A stretch of DNA of 64,000 nucleotides from Fischerella sp. CENA71 (GTDB lineage: Bacteria > Cyanobacteriota > Cyanobacteriia > Cyanobacteriales > Nostocaceae): the NCBI GenBank assembly GCA_024239075.1, contig JANBVI010000004.1:237719-301718 (forward strand), written 5' to 3'. Positions 1 through 9,211 of this stretch are shown in pieces. The notes beneath the pieces were generated by a model. It had not been told where the DNA came from. It searched no databases and saw only the letters and a list, made by a program, of their open reading frames with translations. The position numbers were made by a program, and so were the translations under genes. The stretch's first letter is position 1. Each line of letters starts with the position of its first letter.

Positions 1-952
1 CTTGGAGTGCTTCCAGATTCCACTTACAAATTTCTGGTTGATTGATGTAACAATAGCGTTTGTAATAGTCAAAATATGCCGCAGTGAAAAACGGATCATA
101 ATTAGGAATAAAACCATAGGGACCGTAATCAAAACTCTCCCCTGTAATTGACATATTGTCAGTATTGAGAACCGCATGACAGAAACCAGCCGCCATCCAC
201 TGTGCTACTAATTCTGCTGTCCGTTTGACTAATTCTGCATAAAATAAAGCATACTTATCTTGTTGGTCATCTAAATGTCGATAGTATTCTTTAATTACAT
301 GATCTAATAGCTTTTTGCTTAAATCTGGACGGCGGAAATAGTGTAGCCGTTCAAAAGTACCAAAGCGAATATGTGATTTACTCATCCGCACCATTACGGA
401 AGAACGAGTAGGAGAAGGTTCATCACCCCGCCACAGTGATAAACCTGTTTCAATCATGCTGAGACATCGGGAAGTACGTACACCCATTCTATGTAACATT
501 TCCGCAGCCAAAACTTCACGAACGCCTCCCTTTAATGTCAGCATCCCGTCGCCACCACGAGCATAGGGCGTTCTACCGGAACCTTTTGTACCGAAGTCGT
601 AAAGTTCACCATCAATACCACGTACTTGTCCATAGAGAAAACCTCTTCCATCACCTAGTTGGGGGTTATATTCACCAAATTGATAACCGTGGTATCGCAG
701 CGCTAATAAAGGTTTATGTTCTTCAAATTTGCCAAAAGCGGTGATAAAATCTTCGTCTGTCACTGCTTGAGGATTTAGTCCCAGCTTTGGTAACAACGCA
801 TCATTACGCCAGCGCAGAATGTGTTGAGGAAATTCCGCAGCAGCAACTTCATCGTAATATTCATCGCCTAAAGATTCCAAGGCGGGTTCGTAATTAAGAC
901 CAAAAAAAGGATTTTGAGAATTAGTGTCGTCGGAAGTTTCAGCCAGAGTCAT
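1..952 (-). CDS. selO: SelO/YdiU family protein adenylyltransferase (partial, 3' end off window)
   Basis: Reading leftwards from ATG at 952, about 317 residues are present and the frame stays open to the window edge, so the C-terminal part is missing. The family (UPF0061) has a pseudokinase fold and transfers AMP from ATP to Ser/Thr/Tyr of target proteins; in E. coli it is tied to redox stress. Visible are the glycine- and arginine-rich [16 protein letters not shown] stretch near residue 120-135 and the [11 protein letters not shown] stretch near residue 262, both typical of the nucleotide/metal site. The name rests on the family motifs; the substrate in this organism is unknown. It is separated from the next gene by heptamer repeats. 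Confidence 0.9.
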   Translation of the reverse strand, partial: MTLAETSDDTNSQNPFFGLNYEPALESLGDEYYDEVAAAEFPQHILRWRNDALLPKLGLNPQAVTDEDFITAFGKFEEHKPLLALRYHGYQFGEYNPQLGDGRGFLYGQVRGIDGELYDFGTKGSGRTPYARGGDGMLTLKGGVREVLAAEMLHRMGVRTSRCLSMIETGLSLWRGDEPSPTRSSVMVRMSKSHIRFGTFERLHYFRRPDLSKKLLDHVIKEYYRHLDDQQDKYALFYAELVKRTAELVAQWMAAGFCHAVLNTDNMSITGESFDYGPYGFIPNYDPFFTAAYFDYYKRYCYINQPEICKWNLEALQ

Positions 953-1021
953 TATGAGTACAACTTAGTTCACCTTCTCTTAATCATAGTCGGAGATGAG
1001 AGGGAGGGACAGGGGAAGAGG

Positions 1022-1083
1022 GACAAGGGGGACAAGGAGGACAAGGGAGAATAACTAATAACAAATAACTAATGACAAATGAC
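1022..1083. repeat. Intergenic short tandem repeats (purine-rich and heptamer)
   Basis: Runs of a GGGGGACAAG-type repeat pass into TAACTAATGACAAAT-type heptamers. This is the style of short tandemly repeated repetitive (STRR) DNA known from heterocystous cyanobacteria. No coding potential is seen. Confidence 0.7.
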
Positions 1084-1084
1084 A

Positions 1085-1654
1085 CTACCTAGCTTGCCAA
1101 TCGGGATTAATTAAGCTTGTTAAAATATGATCTTGCCATTGTCCATTAATTAATAGGTAATTGCGGGCATATCCCTCTACGACAAAACCTAATCTTTTCA
1201 ACAAATTACCACTACGCTGATTATGAGGCATGTAGTTTGCCATGATCCGATGCATATTTAGTTCTTTAAATATGTATGCGATCGCAGCTTGCAAACCTTC
1301 TGTCATATAACCTTTACCTTGTTCAGCTTCTGCAAGACCGTAGCCAACATTACAGTATTGTGCAACTCCTCGGACAAAGTTACTAAAATTTATAGTTCCA
1401 ATAATTTTTTTGGGATTTTCTTTGACAAACATAAATAATCGTAAAGAAAAATCATTGGCAAGCTCATGTAAATTTATTTCTAGTTGCAATTGCCAATATT
1501 CTTCTGTGAAAAAACTATTACCCCAAAGAGGATAAAAAGGAGTAAAAAAGGCTTTATTTTCAGTAAAATACTGAATAATTTCAGGTATATCCTCTTGGGT
1601 AGCCATTCGTAATAACAGGCGTTCAGTGACAATTATTGGTGGTTCAAGTTTCAT
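1085..1654 (-). CDS. GNAT family N-acetyltransferase (RimJ/RimL type)
   Basis: The 189-residue protein has the layout of the RimJ/RimL branch of GNAT acetyltransferases, which move an acetyl group from acetyl-CoA to an amine, often a protein N-terminus. The N-terminal strand ERLLLRMATQEDIPEI is typical. The acetyl-CoA pyrophosphate-binding region is seen as EAEQGKGYMTEGLQAAI near residues 110-126 (Q-x-x-G-x-G/A pattern), followed by HRIMANYMPHNQRSGNLLKRLGF, the usual motif B. Length is normal for the family. It lies 23 bases from the next gene in the same direction and may share its transcript. The acetyl acceptor cannot be told from sequence. Confidence 0.85.
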   Translation of the reverse strand: MKLEPPIIVTERLLLRMATQEDIPEIIQYFTENKAFFTPFYPLWGNSFFTEEYWQLQLEINLHELANDFSLRLFMFVKENPKKIIGTINFSNFVRGVAQYCNVGYGLAEAEQGKGYMTEGLQAAIAYIFKELNMHRIMANYMPHNQRSGNLLKRLGFVVEGYARNYLLINGQWQDHILTSLINPDWQAR

Positions 1655-1677
1655 ATATTAATTTGCTGTGAATGTGA

Positions 1678-2409
1678 TTAACTTGAATAACATTTTTTTG
1701 TATCTAAAACTTCTTTCATCCCAACCGCATTTGGTTTAAAACCTTTATTGAATAATGTCAATTTGTTGTAACAAGCATTTGTCAAAATCGCATTCTTGAA
1801 ATTAGCTCCTCGTAAATCCGCACCACGCAAATCTACACTAGTTAAATTTGTGCCTTGAAAATTGGCTTCTCTTAAATCTAAGCCTTGGAGTTTAGCTCCT
1901 GTAATAGATGCTCCAAAAAGTAATGGTAATTGTTTTTTGGATGAGTTTTTCAGTAAATTGATATCAGATAAGAACATCACCACATAACGCCGACGTTCTG
2001 GATCTAATTGTTGTAATGTAGCCTGAGTCATAGCTCGAATCATTGCTGACTTTTCTGGCTTGGCTTGAGATTTTTCGGTTAAAATAATGTTTCCTATTGT
2101 TTTGATGTAATCAGATAAAATAACGTGACGTTGGTAATCGACTGTCGATTCAGCATTAATATAAAATTCTTTAAACTGGGATGTTTGTTGATTTAAGGTA
2201 TTGCTGAGATTGCCAATAATCAATAAAAGTCCTAGTACTAATATAATTAGCGTAGTTACGATTGTCCCAAATGCCTCTTTGGGAATATTGATATTACTAA
2301 TGCTAAATTTTAATGTTTCGACAGTTCTATCAATATAAGTACTTAAGGTAGAAGATGTGGCGGCAGAAACTTCATTTACTTTAACAATTTTATTAGCTTC
2401 TTTACTCAT
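1678..2409 (-). CDS. Membrane-anchored pentapeptide-repeat protein
   Basis: The 243-residue protein has one strong hydrophobic segment at about residues 46-68 (TIVTTLIILVLGLLLIIGNL) and a short C-terminal pentapeptide-repeat patch at about 170-210 with A(D/N)LRG-like units (LQGLDLREANFQG, LRGADLRGANF). Such repeats fold as a right-handed quadrilateral beta-helix; their role is usually unknown. The N-terminal part has no signal peptide, so a single-pass inner or thylakoid membrane protein is the simplest model. It is one of four pentapeptide-repeat genes in this window besides the large one at 58.6 kb, and is the only one with a long non-repeat middle. No function can be assigned. Confidence 0.75.
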   Translation of the reverse strand: MSKEANKIVKVNEVSAATSSTLSTYIDRTVETLKFSISNINIPKEAFGTIVTTLIILVLGLLLIIGNLSNTLNQQTSQFKEFYINAESTVDYQRHVILSDYIKTIGNIILTEKSQAKPEKSAMIRAMTQATLQQLDPERRRYVVMFLSDINLLKNSSKKQLPLLFGASITGAKLQGLDLREANFQGTNLTSVDLRGADLRGANFKNAILTNACYNKLTLFNKGFKPNAVGMKEVLDTKKCYSS

Positions 2410-2775
2410 GGACTTAGGTAGTAAAAACGAAAAAGTGTGACGCAGTTTACAAAACAGTCGTTAAGAATTGCTCTTCTTGCTAATTTAGCAGTGAATATGA
2501 AAAAAGCAACTTCAGAGTTCAAGAATTCGATAATTTTAAATTGCTTATATTTTGAAATAGTAATTTACTAAATAAAATATGGAAATTTACGATTTTTATT
2601 ATTTCTTTATAAATAAAGTTCTCATACCATTGTGAATGAGATTGCTTAGTAGTCAAGAGCCATACTAGATTTATTGTTAAAATTCTCATGTGATTCAAGC
2701 AAATTCTTGATAACCTGATTTCTGAGCCAAAATCACAGGTGCGATAGAAAATTAATCAACAAGGTAGGCAAAGCC
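2410..2775. other. Intergenic, AT-rich
   Basis: Divergent promoter region between the pentapeptide gene and bioB. Strongly AT-rich, no ORF or repeat recognised. An AAGGTAGGCA stretch just before the GTG at 2776 could serve as ribosome-binding site for bioB. Confidence 0.5.
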
Positions 2776-3780
2776 GTGGGAATACGCTACGATTGGCAAC
2801 AAGCAGAAATCAGAGCAATTTACGATACACCATTTTTAGAGCTGATATACCAAGCAGCGACTGTGCATCGTCAATATCACAACCCCAAACAAATCCAAGT
2901 TTGTAAGCTCATTTCTATTAAAACAGGAGCTTGTCCTGAAGACTGTAGTTATTGCGCCCAATCTTCTCGCTACAAAACAGAAGTTAAACCACAAGCACTC
3001 TTAGACAAACAAACAGTAGTTAACATCGCCCAAGAAGCAAAAAATAGTGGTGTCAGTCGCGTTTGTATGGGGGCGGCTTGGCGAGAAGTACGGGATAATT
3101 CCCAATTTGACCAAGTTTTAGATATGGTCAAAGAAGTTACAGCATTAGGATTAGAAGTATGCTGCACTTTGGGAATGCTGACAGAAAACCAAGCCAAGCA
3201 ATTAGAAGCAGCAGGACTTTACGCTTATAACCACAACCTAGATACATCGCCAGAATACTATAGCACTATTATTACTACCAGGACTTATAGCGATCGCCTA
3301 AACACAATTAACAATGTCCGCCAAACCAACGTCACCGTCTGCTCCGGTGGTATTCTTGGTTTGGGCGAAAATGTCGAAGACCGCGTTTCAATGCTGCACA
3401 CTCTGGCTAATTTGCATCCTCATCCAGAGTCTGTACCAATTAATATTCTTTCCAAAGTCCAAGGTACACCCTTAGAAAATCAACCAGATGTTCCCATCTG
3501 GGATGTCGTGCGGATGATCGCCACTGCACGTCTGATTATGCCAGCTTCTGATGTGCGTTTAAGTGCAGGTAGGGCAAAACTTTCTCAAGTTGAACAGGCT
3601 TTATGCTTCTTAGCAGGGGCCAATTCTATATTTTCCAGTGATAACGGTCATATGTTGACCGTTACCACCCCTTGTCCTGGCTATGATGCAGACCAAGAAA
3701 TGCTAAATTTGCTTGGTTTGGAAATGCGTCCGTCGTTTGTTGCTAAGGAGAAGGCGACAACAGAAGTTGTGGTTGGATAG
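2776..3780 (+). CDS. bioB: Biotin synthase
   Basis: Radical SAM enzyme that inserts sulfur into dethiobiotin to make biotin, the last step of the pathway. The 334-residue protein has the radical-SAM cluster motif [11 protein letters not shown] near residues 53-63 (Cys-x3-Cys-x2-Cys, binding [4Fe-4S]), then [25 protein letters not shown] and the SGGILGLGE stretch typical of BioB; the [2Fe-2S] ligands are expected at VCMG, ECCT and the RLSAGR arginine region. The start is GTG at 2776. Length fits the family. No other bio genes are nearby, which is common in cyanobacteria where the pathway genes are scattered. GC-rich repeats follow directly. Confidence 0.97.
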   Translation: MGIRYDWQQAEIRAIYDTPFLELIYQAATVHRQYHNPKQIQVCKLISIKTGACPEDCSYCAQSSRYKTEVKPQALLDKQTVVNIAQEAKNSGVSRVCMGAAWREVRDNSQFDQVLDMVKEVTALGLEVCCTLGMLTENQAKQLEAAGLYAYNHNLDTSPEYYSTIITTRTYSDRLNTINNVRQTNVTVCSGGILGLGENVEDRVSMLHTLANLHPHPESVPINILSKVQGTPLENQPDVPIWDVVRMIATARLIMPASDVRLSAGRAKLSQVEQALCFLAGANSIFSSDNGHMLTVTTPCPGYDADQEMLNLLGLEMRPSFVAKEKATTEVVVG

Positions 3781-3787
3781 TAGAGAA

Positions 3788-3903
3788 TAGGACGCGGGGA
3801 TGTGCGGACGCGGGGACGCGGGGACGCGGGGATGTGCGGACGCGGGGACGCGGGGACGCGGGGACGCGGGGATGTGCGGACGCGGGGACGCGGGGACGTG
3901 GGG
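3788..3903. repeat. GC-rich nonamer tandem repeat
   Basis: About a dozen 9-base units alternate between GACGCGGGG and GATGTGCGG. The base composition is far from the AT-rich surroundings. Related units occur at about 27236, 30068-30210, 32380-32520 and 41570-41602. ORFs on both strands here (RGRGDAG-like and PASPRPHI-like) are by-products of the repeat. Confidence 0.85.
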
Positions 3904-3972
3904 AGATATCTTGATAATTTCTCCGCGTTTCCCCTTCACCGTGTCACCACGTCTTCTAGTCTGCTTTATTCA

Positions 3973-4068
3973 TTAAAGAATCTTGGCGGCACGCAGACCA
4001 AACAGTAAACCGACTGCAATGCCAAAAAAGATTGCCAAGAAGACGATATAAGAAACTACGGCTAACAT
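3973..4068 (-). CDS. petL: Cytochrome b6-f complex subunit PetL
   Basis: A 31-residue gene on the minus strand. The product begins [17 protein letters not shown] and ends [11 protein letters not shown]; it is a single membrane helix with the hallmark C-terminal LLFGLRxAKIL of cyanobacterial PetL. PetL is a small peripheral subunit that stabilises the cytochrome b6f complex of photosynthetic electron transport in the thylakoid membrane. The length of 31 residues is exactly that usual for the family. It stands alone, convergent with bioB, with the nonamer repeat between them. Confidence 0.92.
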   Translation of the reverse strand: MLAVVSYIVFLAIFFGIAVGLLFGLRAAKIL

Positions 4069-4573
4069 TTACGTTTCTCCACAATTATTTACTCTTAAAT
4101 CTATTGAATCATTTGTTAGCTTACTTGAGTCTGTGGCTGTGGCATTATGTAAACCAATTTCTAGTTTTATCCTCTCCTCTTCTTCCTCTGCGCTCTCTGC
4201 GACTCTGCGGTTTTATTATCACATTGTGAATGTATCGCCTTGCATTGTTAAGAATCAGGTTATACCATTTCCATATGAAGACGCATAGAAATAACCCCAC
4301 CGCCTGCGGCACCTCCCCAAGGCATCGGGGAAGTTAGGAGGAGTAAAAATAATGTGCAGCTTTACAGAGAGTTGGTATTAGCATGATGTAGCCGCATGGT
4401 GTTCGTGCAACTTAACTGAGATATTTACCGAAATGTCGAACTCATGTAGTGTAGATATACATAACTTTAACCGTGTGATTTCGTAGGTGAAATTTTTAAG
4501 AAGTTTACAATCAAGCTAAATATTTTTTGTCTAAATACTCAATTTCAGTTATTCATCGTCACTGCCGGAGGTT
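4069..4573. other. Intergenic region upstream of petL and sodC
   Basis: Divergent promoter region. It contains a CTCTGCGCTCTCTGCGACTCTGCGG-like interspersed repeat near 4187 and a GC-rich patch with the short dyad CTCCCC/GGGGAA near 4312-4331. No ORF was recognised. GGAGG lies four bases before the sodC start. Confidence 0.5.
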
Positions 4574-5158
4574 ATGTTGAGAAAGCTTTCAAAATTAAAA
4601 TATTTGTTGATCTTTGGAATATCCATCTGCTTGATGCTATTTACTAGAATGACATTGGCACAAGCTTTTTACCCATCTAATGTCCTGCAAGCACAAGTGC
4701 AGATTGCAGGTGAAGGCATTAATGGCACACTCTTTTTGACACAGCGAGAAAATGAGGCGGTACGGATTCGTGGTGAGATTCAAGGTAACCCGACCAAACT
4801 GACTCCCGGTCTACATGGACTCCACATTCATTCTGTGGGTGTGTGTGAATCTGATGCGAATCCTCCTTATAGTACCAGTGGTGGACATTTTGACCCTGGC
4901 CCTTTTGCTTCGGAAACCCCTGTAGAAGCAAACCATCCCTATCATCTAGGTGATTTGCCGAATTTGGAAGTAGATGAACAGGGACAGGCAAAATACTATG
5001 CGATAACCAGTCGAATTACCCTCAGTGAAGGCCCTGTCAGTGTGTTTGACGGTAATGGTAGCGCCATCATCATTCACCTGTTACCAGATCAACAAAAAGC
5101 TGGCGGTGCAGCGGCAGATGCAGGTGGAGGACGTATAGCCTGTGGAGTTATATTATGA
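4574..5158 (+). CDS. sodC: Periplasmic Cu/Zn superoxide dismutase
   Basis: The 194-residue protein disproportionates superoxide outside the cytoplasm. Residues 1-30 form a signal peptide with a hydrophobic core (YLLIFGISICLMLFTRMTLA) and AQA-type cleavage. The Cu-ligand motif LHGLHIHSVGVC is at about 82-93, GGHFDPG at about 103-109, HPYHLGDLPNL follows, and the C-terminus has ADAGGGRIACGVI, which carries the guiding Arg and the second disulfide Cys. A GGAGG Shine-Dalgarno sits four bases upstream. Cyanobacteria mostly rely on Fe, Mn or Ni enzymes, so a Cu/Zn enzyme is a less common addition; sodB is also present at 9.2 kb. Confidence 0.95.
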   Translation: MLRKLSKLKYLLIFGISICLMLFTRMTLAQAFYPSNVLQAQVQIAGEGINGTLFLTQRENEAVRIRGEIQGNPTKLTPGLHGLHIHSVGVCESDANPPYSTSGGHFDPGPFASETPVEANHPYHLGDLPNLEVDEQGQAKYYAITSRITLSEGPVSVFDGNGSAIIIHLLPDQQKAGGAAADAGGGRIACGVIL

Positions 5159-5230
5159 TCGCCATCCAACAGTGAAGCTAGTACAGCATTGCGGTAGAAT
5201 ATCCGACACGGGCTTGCAAAGGGGTTAGTA

Positions 5231-6322
5231 ATGGCTTCCGTAATTAAAGTAAATCTACCGCAGCAGTCTTATGAGATTGCGATCGCACCAAGTAGCCTAG
5301 ATCAATTAGGCGAATATATTGCTAATTTACAGTTAGGTAAGAAAGTTTTGCTAGTTTCTAACCCGACTGTTTTTCACTTTTATGGAGAAAGAGCGATCGC
5401 ATCACTTCAGGCTGCCAATTTTGAAGTTGCAAGCCATATTTTACCTGATGGCGAAAATTACAAAACCTTGGCATCGGTAGAAAAATTATACAATACAGCA
5501 CTGGAAAATCGCTTAGAACGCTCCGCCACGATGGTAGCTTTGGGAGGCGGTGTCATTGGCGATATGACGGGTTTTGCGGCGGCAACTTGGTTACGCGGCA
5601 TTAATTTTATACAAGTACCTACAACCCTTTTGGCGATGGTAGATGCAGCCATTGGTGGGAAAACAGGCGTCAACCATCCCCAAGGTAAAAACTTAATTGG
5701 CGCATTCCATCAACCACGATTAGTATTACTTGACCCCGATGTATTGAAAACCCTACCTGCACGGGAATTCGGTGCAGGGATGGCAGAAGTGATCAAGTAT
5801 GGTGTAATTTGGGATGCCCAGTTATTTGCTGAATTGGAAGCAAGTCTGCGCTTGGATGAAATGGGATATATTCAGCCAGAATTAATAGACAGCATATTAA
5901 CTCGCTCCTGTCAAGCTAAAGCTGATGTTGTCAGCAAAGATGAGAAAGAAGCTGGATTACGGGCGATACTCAACTACGGACATACCATCGGTCATGCAGT
6001 GGAAAGCTTGACAGGTTATACACAAATACTGCATGGGGAAGGTGTTGCGATCGGTATGGTAGCAGCAGGACAGATTGCTGTAGAACTAGGAATGTGGACT
6101 CAGGCTGAAGCAAAACGCCAAGATGCTTTAATAGAAAAAGCAGGTTTACCAACTAAATTACCGTCTGGCTTGGATATTGAAGCAATTATTGAAGCATTGC
6201 AGATTGATAAAAAGGTGAAAGCGGGTAAAGTCCGGTTTGTATTACCAACCCAAATTGGTGCAGTGACGGTGACAGATCAAGTCCCAGCAGATATAATTCG
6301 ACAGGTGTTACAGAATATGTAA
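5231..6322 (+). CDS. aroB: 3-dehydroquinate synthase
   Basis: Second enzyme of the shikimate pathway: converts DAHP to 3-dehydroquinate with NAD and a divalent metal, in the cytoplasm. The 363-residue protein shows [19 protein letters not shown] near 101-119 (NAD-binding), [19 protein letters not shown] near 126-144, and the metal-site elements [19 protein letters not shown] and HGEGVAIGM. Full length. The start is supported by a GGGG/AAAGGGG tract about 8 bases upstream of ATG 5231. aroE, another shikimate gene, lies 28 kb away, so the genes are not clustered. Confidence 0.97.
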   Translation: MASVIKVNLPQQSYEIAIAPSSLDQLGEYIANLQLGKKVLLVSNPTVFHFYGERAIASLQAANFEVASHILPDGENYKTLASVEKLYNTALENRLERSATMVALGGGVIGDMTGFAAATWLRGINFIQVPTTLLAMVDAAIGGKTGVNHPQGKNLIGAFHQPRLVLLDPDVLKTLPAREFGAGMAEVIKYGVIWDAQLFAELEASLRLDEMGYIQPELIDSILTRSCQAKADVVSKDEKEAGLRAILNYGHTIGHAVESLTGYTQILHGEGVAIGMVAAGQIAVELGMWTQAEAKRQDALIEKAGLPTKLPSGLDIEAIIEALQIDKKVKAGKVRFVLPTQIGAVTVTDQVPADIIRQVLQNM

Positions 6323-6366
6323 TTTACGAAATAGGGGTGTAGGAGAATAGATTGGGTACCAACAAT

Positions 6367-6981
6367 TTATTCATCCCGCAACAAGACATACAAATTCTTC
6401 TGATTCCCACGCATCAGGCGAAAATTTTCATCTAAATAGGTAATATCTGTCCAACCGCTAAATGAAAGTTGTGATTCAACAGGAGATTCATCATCTACTG
6501 CTAGAGCTTCTCGAAAGGCGGAATCACTTAAATCGTTATTTGCACTTTTGACGGATGTTTCTAGGAAATCTATATTAAGACGCCGGGAGTTTTCTATTGT
6601 ATAGCGTCCTCTGACAACAGTAACTGCTCTAAAACCAGAACTTGCTGTACACTCAATCAAGTTATTATATTGCTGATCAATTAGGTAAATTTCTTGAAAA
6701 ATACCAGTAACGCTAACATTTACATTTGGTAGCTTTCCAAAAGAAAGACGTTGCAGAGTCGTTTCTCGTTCTAAACCAAATGTACTGTATAACAGCTGCC
6801 ACCGCCCTTGTAGCAATTCCATCTGCTTTGTAGGTTGGCTATTGGGATTGAAAGCCTCAATTTTTTCTGCTAAACTCTCGATTTCCTGCTTAACTGCTGG
6901 GGTGCAGTTAAATCCCATATCAGCAGAATCTGCGATCGCAATCAGTTTTTGTTTGAGATTTATTAGTTCATTATTCATCAA
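6367..6981 (-). CDS. PAP/fibrillin family protein (plastid lipid-associated)
   Basis: The 204-residue protein matches the PAP/fibrillin family of cyanobacteria and plastids, lipocalin-like proteins of plastoglobules and thylakoids linked to photoprotection. Visible are the N-terminal helix (LINLKQKLIAIADSADMGF), then MELLQGRWQLLYSTFGLE near residues 58-75, the family's most typical motif (L-x-G-x-W-x-L-L-Y-S/T), and a C-terminal region ENFRLMRGNQKNLYVLLRD where the usual RI(S)RGxxGxxFVL motif lies. No signal peptide. It is convergent with aroB. Ligand and exact role are unknown. Confidence 0.85.
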   Translation of the reverse strand: MMNNELINLKQKLIAIADSADMGFNCTPAVKQEIESLAEKIEAFNPNSQPTKQMELLQGRWQLLYSTFGLERETTLQRLSFGKLPNVNVSVTGIFQEIYLIDQQYNNLIECTASSGFRAVTVVRGRYTIENSRRLNIDFLETSVKSANNDLSDSAFREALAVDDESPVESQLSFSGWTDITYLDENFRLMRGNQKNLYVLLRDE

Positions 6982-7044
6982 TCACCAGTCTTTGCCCATG
7001 AATAATCTAACAATCCCAAAATCAAAAGCGGGGATCGCTATCTG

Positions 7045-7138
7045 TAAATTTTTCCGGATGCATTCATTAGTCAGACGGATAAAGAAATGGTAGATGCACC
7101 CGAGTTTGTAGCCTTCAGCCTCTGGCTGGGGGCTTTAT
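7045..7138 (+). ncRNA. Candidate small RNA, copy 1 of a tandem pair
   Basis: The transcript would run from about TAAATTTTTCCGGATGC to an intrinsic terminator at 7111-7140. That terminator is a 10-bp stem (GCCTTCAGCC / GGCTGGGGGC, three-base loop) followed by TTTATTA. The segment TTTTTCCGGATGC and GGTAGATGCACC are shared with copy 2, 150 bases downstream. There is no ORF. The pattern of two similar leaderless units each with its own terminator suggests small regulatory RNAs, conceivably related to nitrogen-regulated sRNAs of Nostocales, but I cannot confirm a family from memory. Confidence 0.5.
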
Positions 7139-7204
7139 TATAGCACGTTTCAATATATTAAAACTTCTGCCTTCGTAGGGATTGAAAATATTTGCTCTTC
7201 GTTA

Positions 7205-7296
7205 ATTTTTCCCGGATGCTGTTGTTAGCACCATGGATATAGAAGTGGTAGATGCACCTTAATTGCTGCCCTCAGTCCTGCACTGAGGCTTTTTTA
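7205..7296 (+). ncRNA. Candidate small RNA, copy 2 of a tandem pair
   Basis: Like copy 1: TTTTTCCCGGATGC at 7206-7219, AGAAGTGGTAGATGCACC near 7240-7258, and a terminator with stem CCTCAGT (7270-7276) / ACTGAGG (7282-7288) followed by CTTTTTTAT. The conserved blocks stand outside the terminator, whereas the stems differ in sequence but both keep base pairing, which argues for selection on RNA structure. Confidence 0.5.
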
Positions 7297-7337
7297 TAAA
7301 AGTTTCTAGCTTTAAATAAAAATCAATTGCTAATTTA

Positions 7338-7970
7338 TTAGCGTAGAAGTTCTGGTAGTAAAGTTGGAGCTGTAAAAAATAAATAACCAATCAGGGTAAA
7401 TAATAGAGTAGTTAAAACAGTAAATATGTAGCCAATACACATCAGTAAACCATCGGATTCTATTGTTGCTACTGCTAATAGTAAAATACCTACAGTTGGG
7501 ATAGGGTTTGTAAGAGGAATAGGTGATATTAGCAACACTGCTAACCAAGAAATACAAAACCCATTAAATCGCCAAACATAAGGATGAGCAGCTATTTTTG
7601 ACAAGCGAGGGCGAGCAATTTTTTCTAGAATTCTGGTAATGCGTCGCAAATTTTGCAATAGGATATTGGCAAAAGCGCGAGGAAATTTATATGTAGCTAT
7701 TTTTCGAGGTAGCCAAGGCGATCGCCTACCCAAAACCATTTGTATTGACAGTATCAAGCAAGCGCCACCAAATGGCCCTGTTAATCCTGGCGGCATTGGA
7801 AACAAAAAGGGTAAAACTAACAATGCAATCACCAAATTAAAACCTCGTTCCGAAGTTTCTGCCAGGATATCTCCAAGTGACAACGGCTTTTCAGCTAACC
7901 GTTGTAACAATAACTTGATATCTTGAGAAAATTTTAGATGCATCTGTTCTGAGGCGATGTGAGTCTTCAC
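7338..7970 (-). CDS. exoD: Exopolysaccharide synthesis protein, ExoD family
   Basis: The 210-residue protein is an ExoD-family membrane protein. The N-terminal cytoplasmic helix (LKFSQDIKLLLQRLAEKPLSLGDILAETSERGF) is followed by the diagnostic ALLVLPFLFPMPPGLTGPFG stretch near residues 51-70, then IQMVLGRRSPWLPRKI, and three more hydrophobic segments to the end. ExoD is named from Sinorhizobium meliloti, where it affects exopolysaccharide production and alkaline tolerance; the molecular action is not known. It is single and convergent with the sRNA pair. Confidence 0.85.
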   Translation of the reverse strand: MKTHIASEQMHLKFSQDIKLLLQRLAEKPLSLGDILAETSERGFNLVIALLVLPFLFPMPPGLTGPFGGACLILSIQMVLGRRSPWLPRKIATYKFPRAFANILLQNLRRITRILEKIARPRLSKIAAHPYVWRFNGFCISWLAVLLISPIPLTNPIPTVGILLLAVATIESDGLLMCIGYIFTVLTTLLFTLIGYLFFTAPTLLPELLR

Positions 7971-8181
7971 AATACCGAGTCTTACTAAGTTAAATAAATT
8001 AAATTAGAGATCAATACAAATATTTTTACATTAATTCCGAAAATAGCAGATTGGTATCTGTCAAGAGTTAGTTATTGGTTGTTAGTGTAAACCTATCGAG
8101 ATAGTCCCAATAAAAAAATTTCACCGCCAAGTATGAAAATAGGGCTGCTCCTGCACCCCTACACCCGAGCAATATAAATTC

Positions 8182-8676
8182 CTAAACAATCTCAAACTCT
8201 ATCTGCTGGCTCTGCAAAAAATCATGAGTGAAATGATCAACTACATTCGTATCACTCAATTCTAAATTATAAAAATCTACGCTATCATGCTCAAAATATG
8301 GGCCTGCGTGCCAAGTTCCTATGTCTAATTTGATAAAACAATTTCCGGGAACACGGAACGCAGAAATATTTTCTAAATCTGGTTGTTTCACTTCATTATT
8401 AGGAGGGCAAACTGCAATTAACCAGTCCTTACCTTCTAATGAACCGAGACATTGAGTGCATTGAACGTGGCGAGTAATTTTGTGAAATTTCCGTCCGCGA
8501 CGTTCCAAATGCATAATATAAAAACGGGGTGTACCTTTATCTAGTTTTAATTGAGCATCTTCTGTATCAAAGGTTTTACCGTCTTTACTAGGAAAAATCA
8601 CCTGTCCATAACAGGCAAAGTTTTCTGGTGTCAGTAATTGAGCTTCTAATTGTTTGACTGTTTTTGCTGTATGCAT
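8182..8676 (-). CDS. Ureidoglycolate lyase-like (AllA family) cupin protein
   Basis: The 164-residue protein resembles the AllA/ureidoglycolate hydrolase family, whose known members release urea from ureidoglycolate in allantoin breakdown. Seen: LTPENFACYGQVI near 15-27 (family N-terminus), FYIMHLERRGRKFHKITRHVQCTQCLGSLEGKDWLIAVCPP (beta strands with the His/Arg cluster), FRVPGNCFIKLDIGTWHAGPYF near 112-133 with the G-x-W-H-A-GP motif. No other purine or allantoin genes are nearby, so the physiological substrate may be different. The two Cys in HVQCTQC are noteworthy but unexplained. Confidence 0.75.
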   Translation of the reverse strand: MHTAKTVKQLEAQLLTPENFACYGQVIFPSKDGKTFDTEDAQLKLDKGTPRFYIMHLERRGRKFHKITRHVQCTQCLGSLEGKDWLIAVCPPNNEVKQPDLENISAFRVPGNCFIKLDIGTWHAGPYFEHDSVDFYNLELSDTNVVDHFTHDFLQSQQIEFEIV

Positions 8677-9211
8677 ATTTATGATTATGTATATGAATTA
8701 ATCTTGAGGGCGATCGCCATTTATAACTCTGCTCTTTTTCTGATGTTAAAACAAGTTAATTTCACTTGTTTTGATACATGTATTTTACTGAATGTCAAGT
8801 CTTTTTGCCTACAATTTTCATGTTAAATTCATTACATTAGACTATAAAAGGTTTTTTGGGTTATGATTTACAACTGAGTTATAAAAATAACTAATAATTT
8901 TAATTGCGAAGCTCTGTGTTCATGGGATTTACATCTGTTGAGTTTGCTTGATAATATTTGCTCTGTGTTTAAAATCAAACCTACGATAGATGTTTTAGTA
9001 TTAATACTCAAATAAAAGTTTTTTGGTAGCATTTTTGTGGTTCTATACCTTGAGATTGACGCTTCTAGTACCACATTTGCTAGTAGAATCGAGTTATTAA
9101 GTTTTATTGCTAGTGTTAAGCAATTTAAACTGCTGAACACTTAGTTATTTATTTTCCGAAGCTTCTACTGAAGCTTTAAACTGGAAAACTGTAAAGAGAG
9201 GATTTCACAAA
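8677..9211. other. Intergenic region upstream of sodB
   Basis: AT-rich divergent promoter region with one HIP1-like GGCGATCGCC at 8709-8718. No gene recognised; ORFs here lack coding character. An AGAGAGGA tract precedes the sodB ATG by about 8 bases. Confidence 0.5.

Noticed and set aside
3788-3903. CRISPR array
   Set aside because: Units are 9 bases with no unique spacers. None of the repeat clusters in this window has CRISPR spacing, and no cas gene was seen.
3703-4008. ORFs on both strands over the nonamer repeat (RGRGD-rich and PASPRP-rich products)
   Set aside because: They arise because a 9-base repeat keeps frames open. Composition, not coding, explains them; the real gene here is petL on the minus strand.
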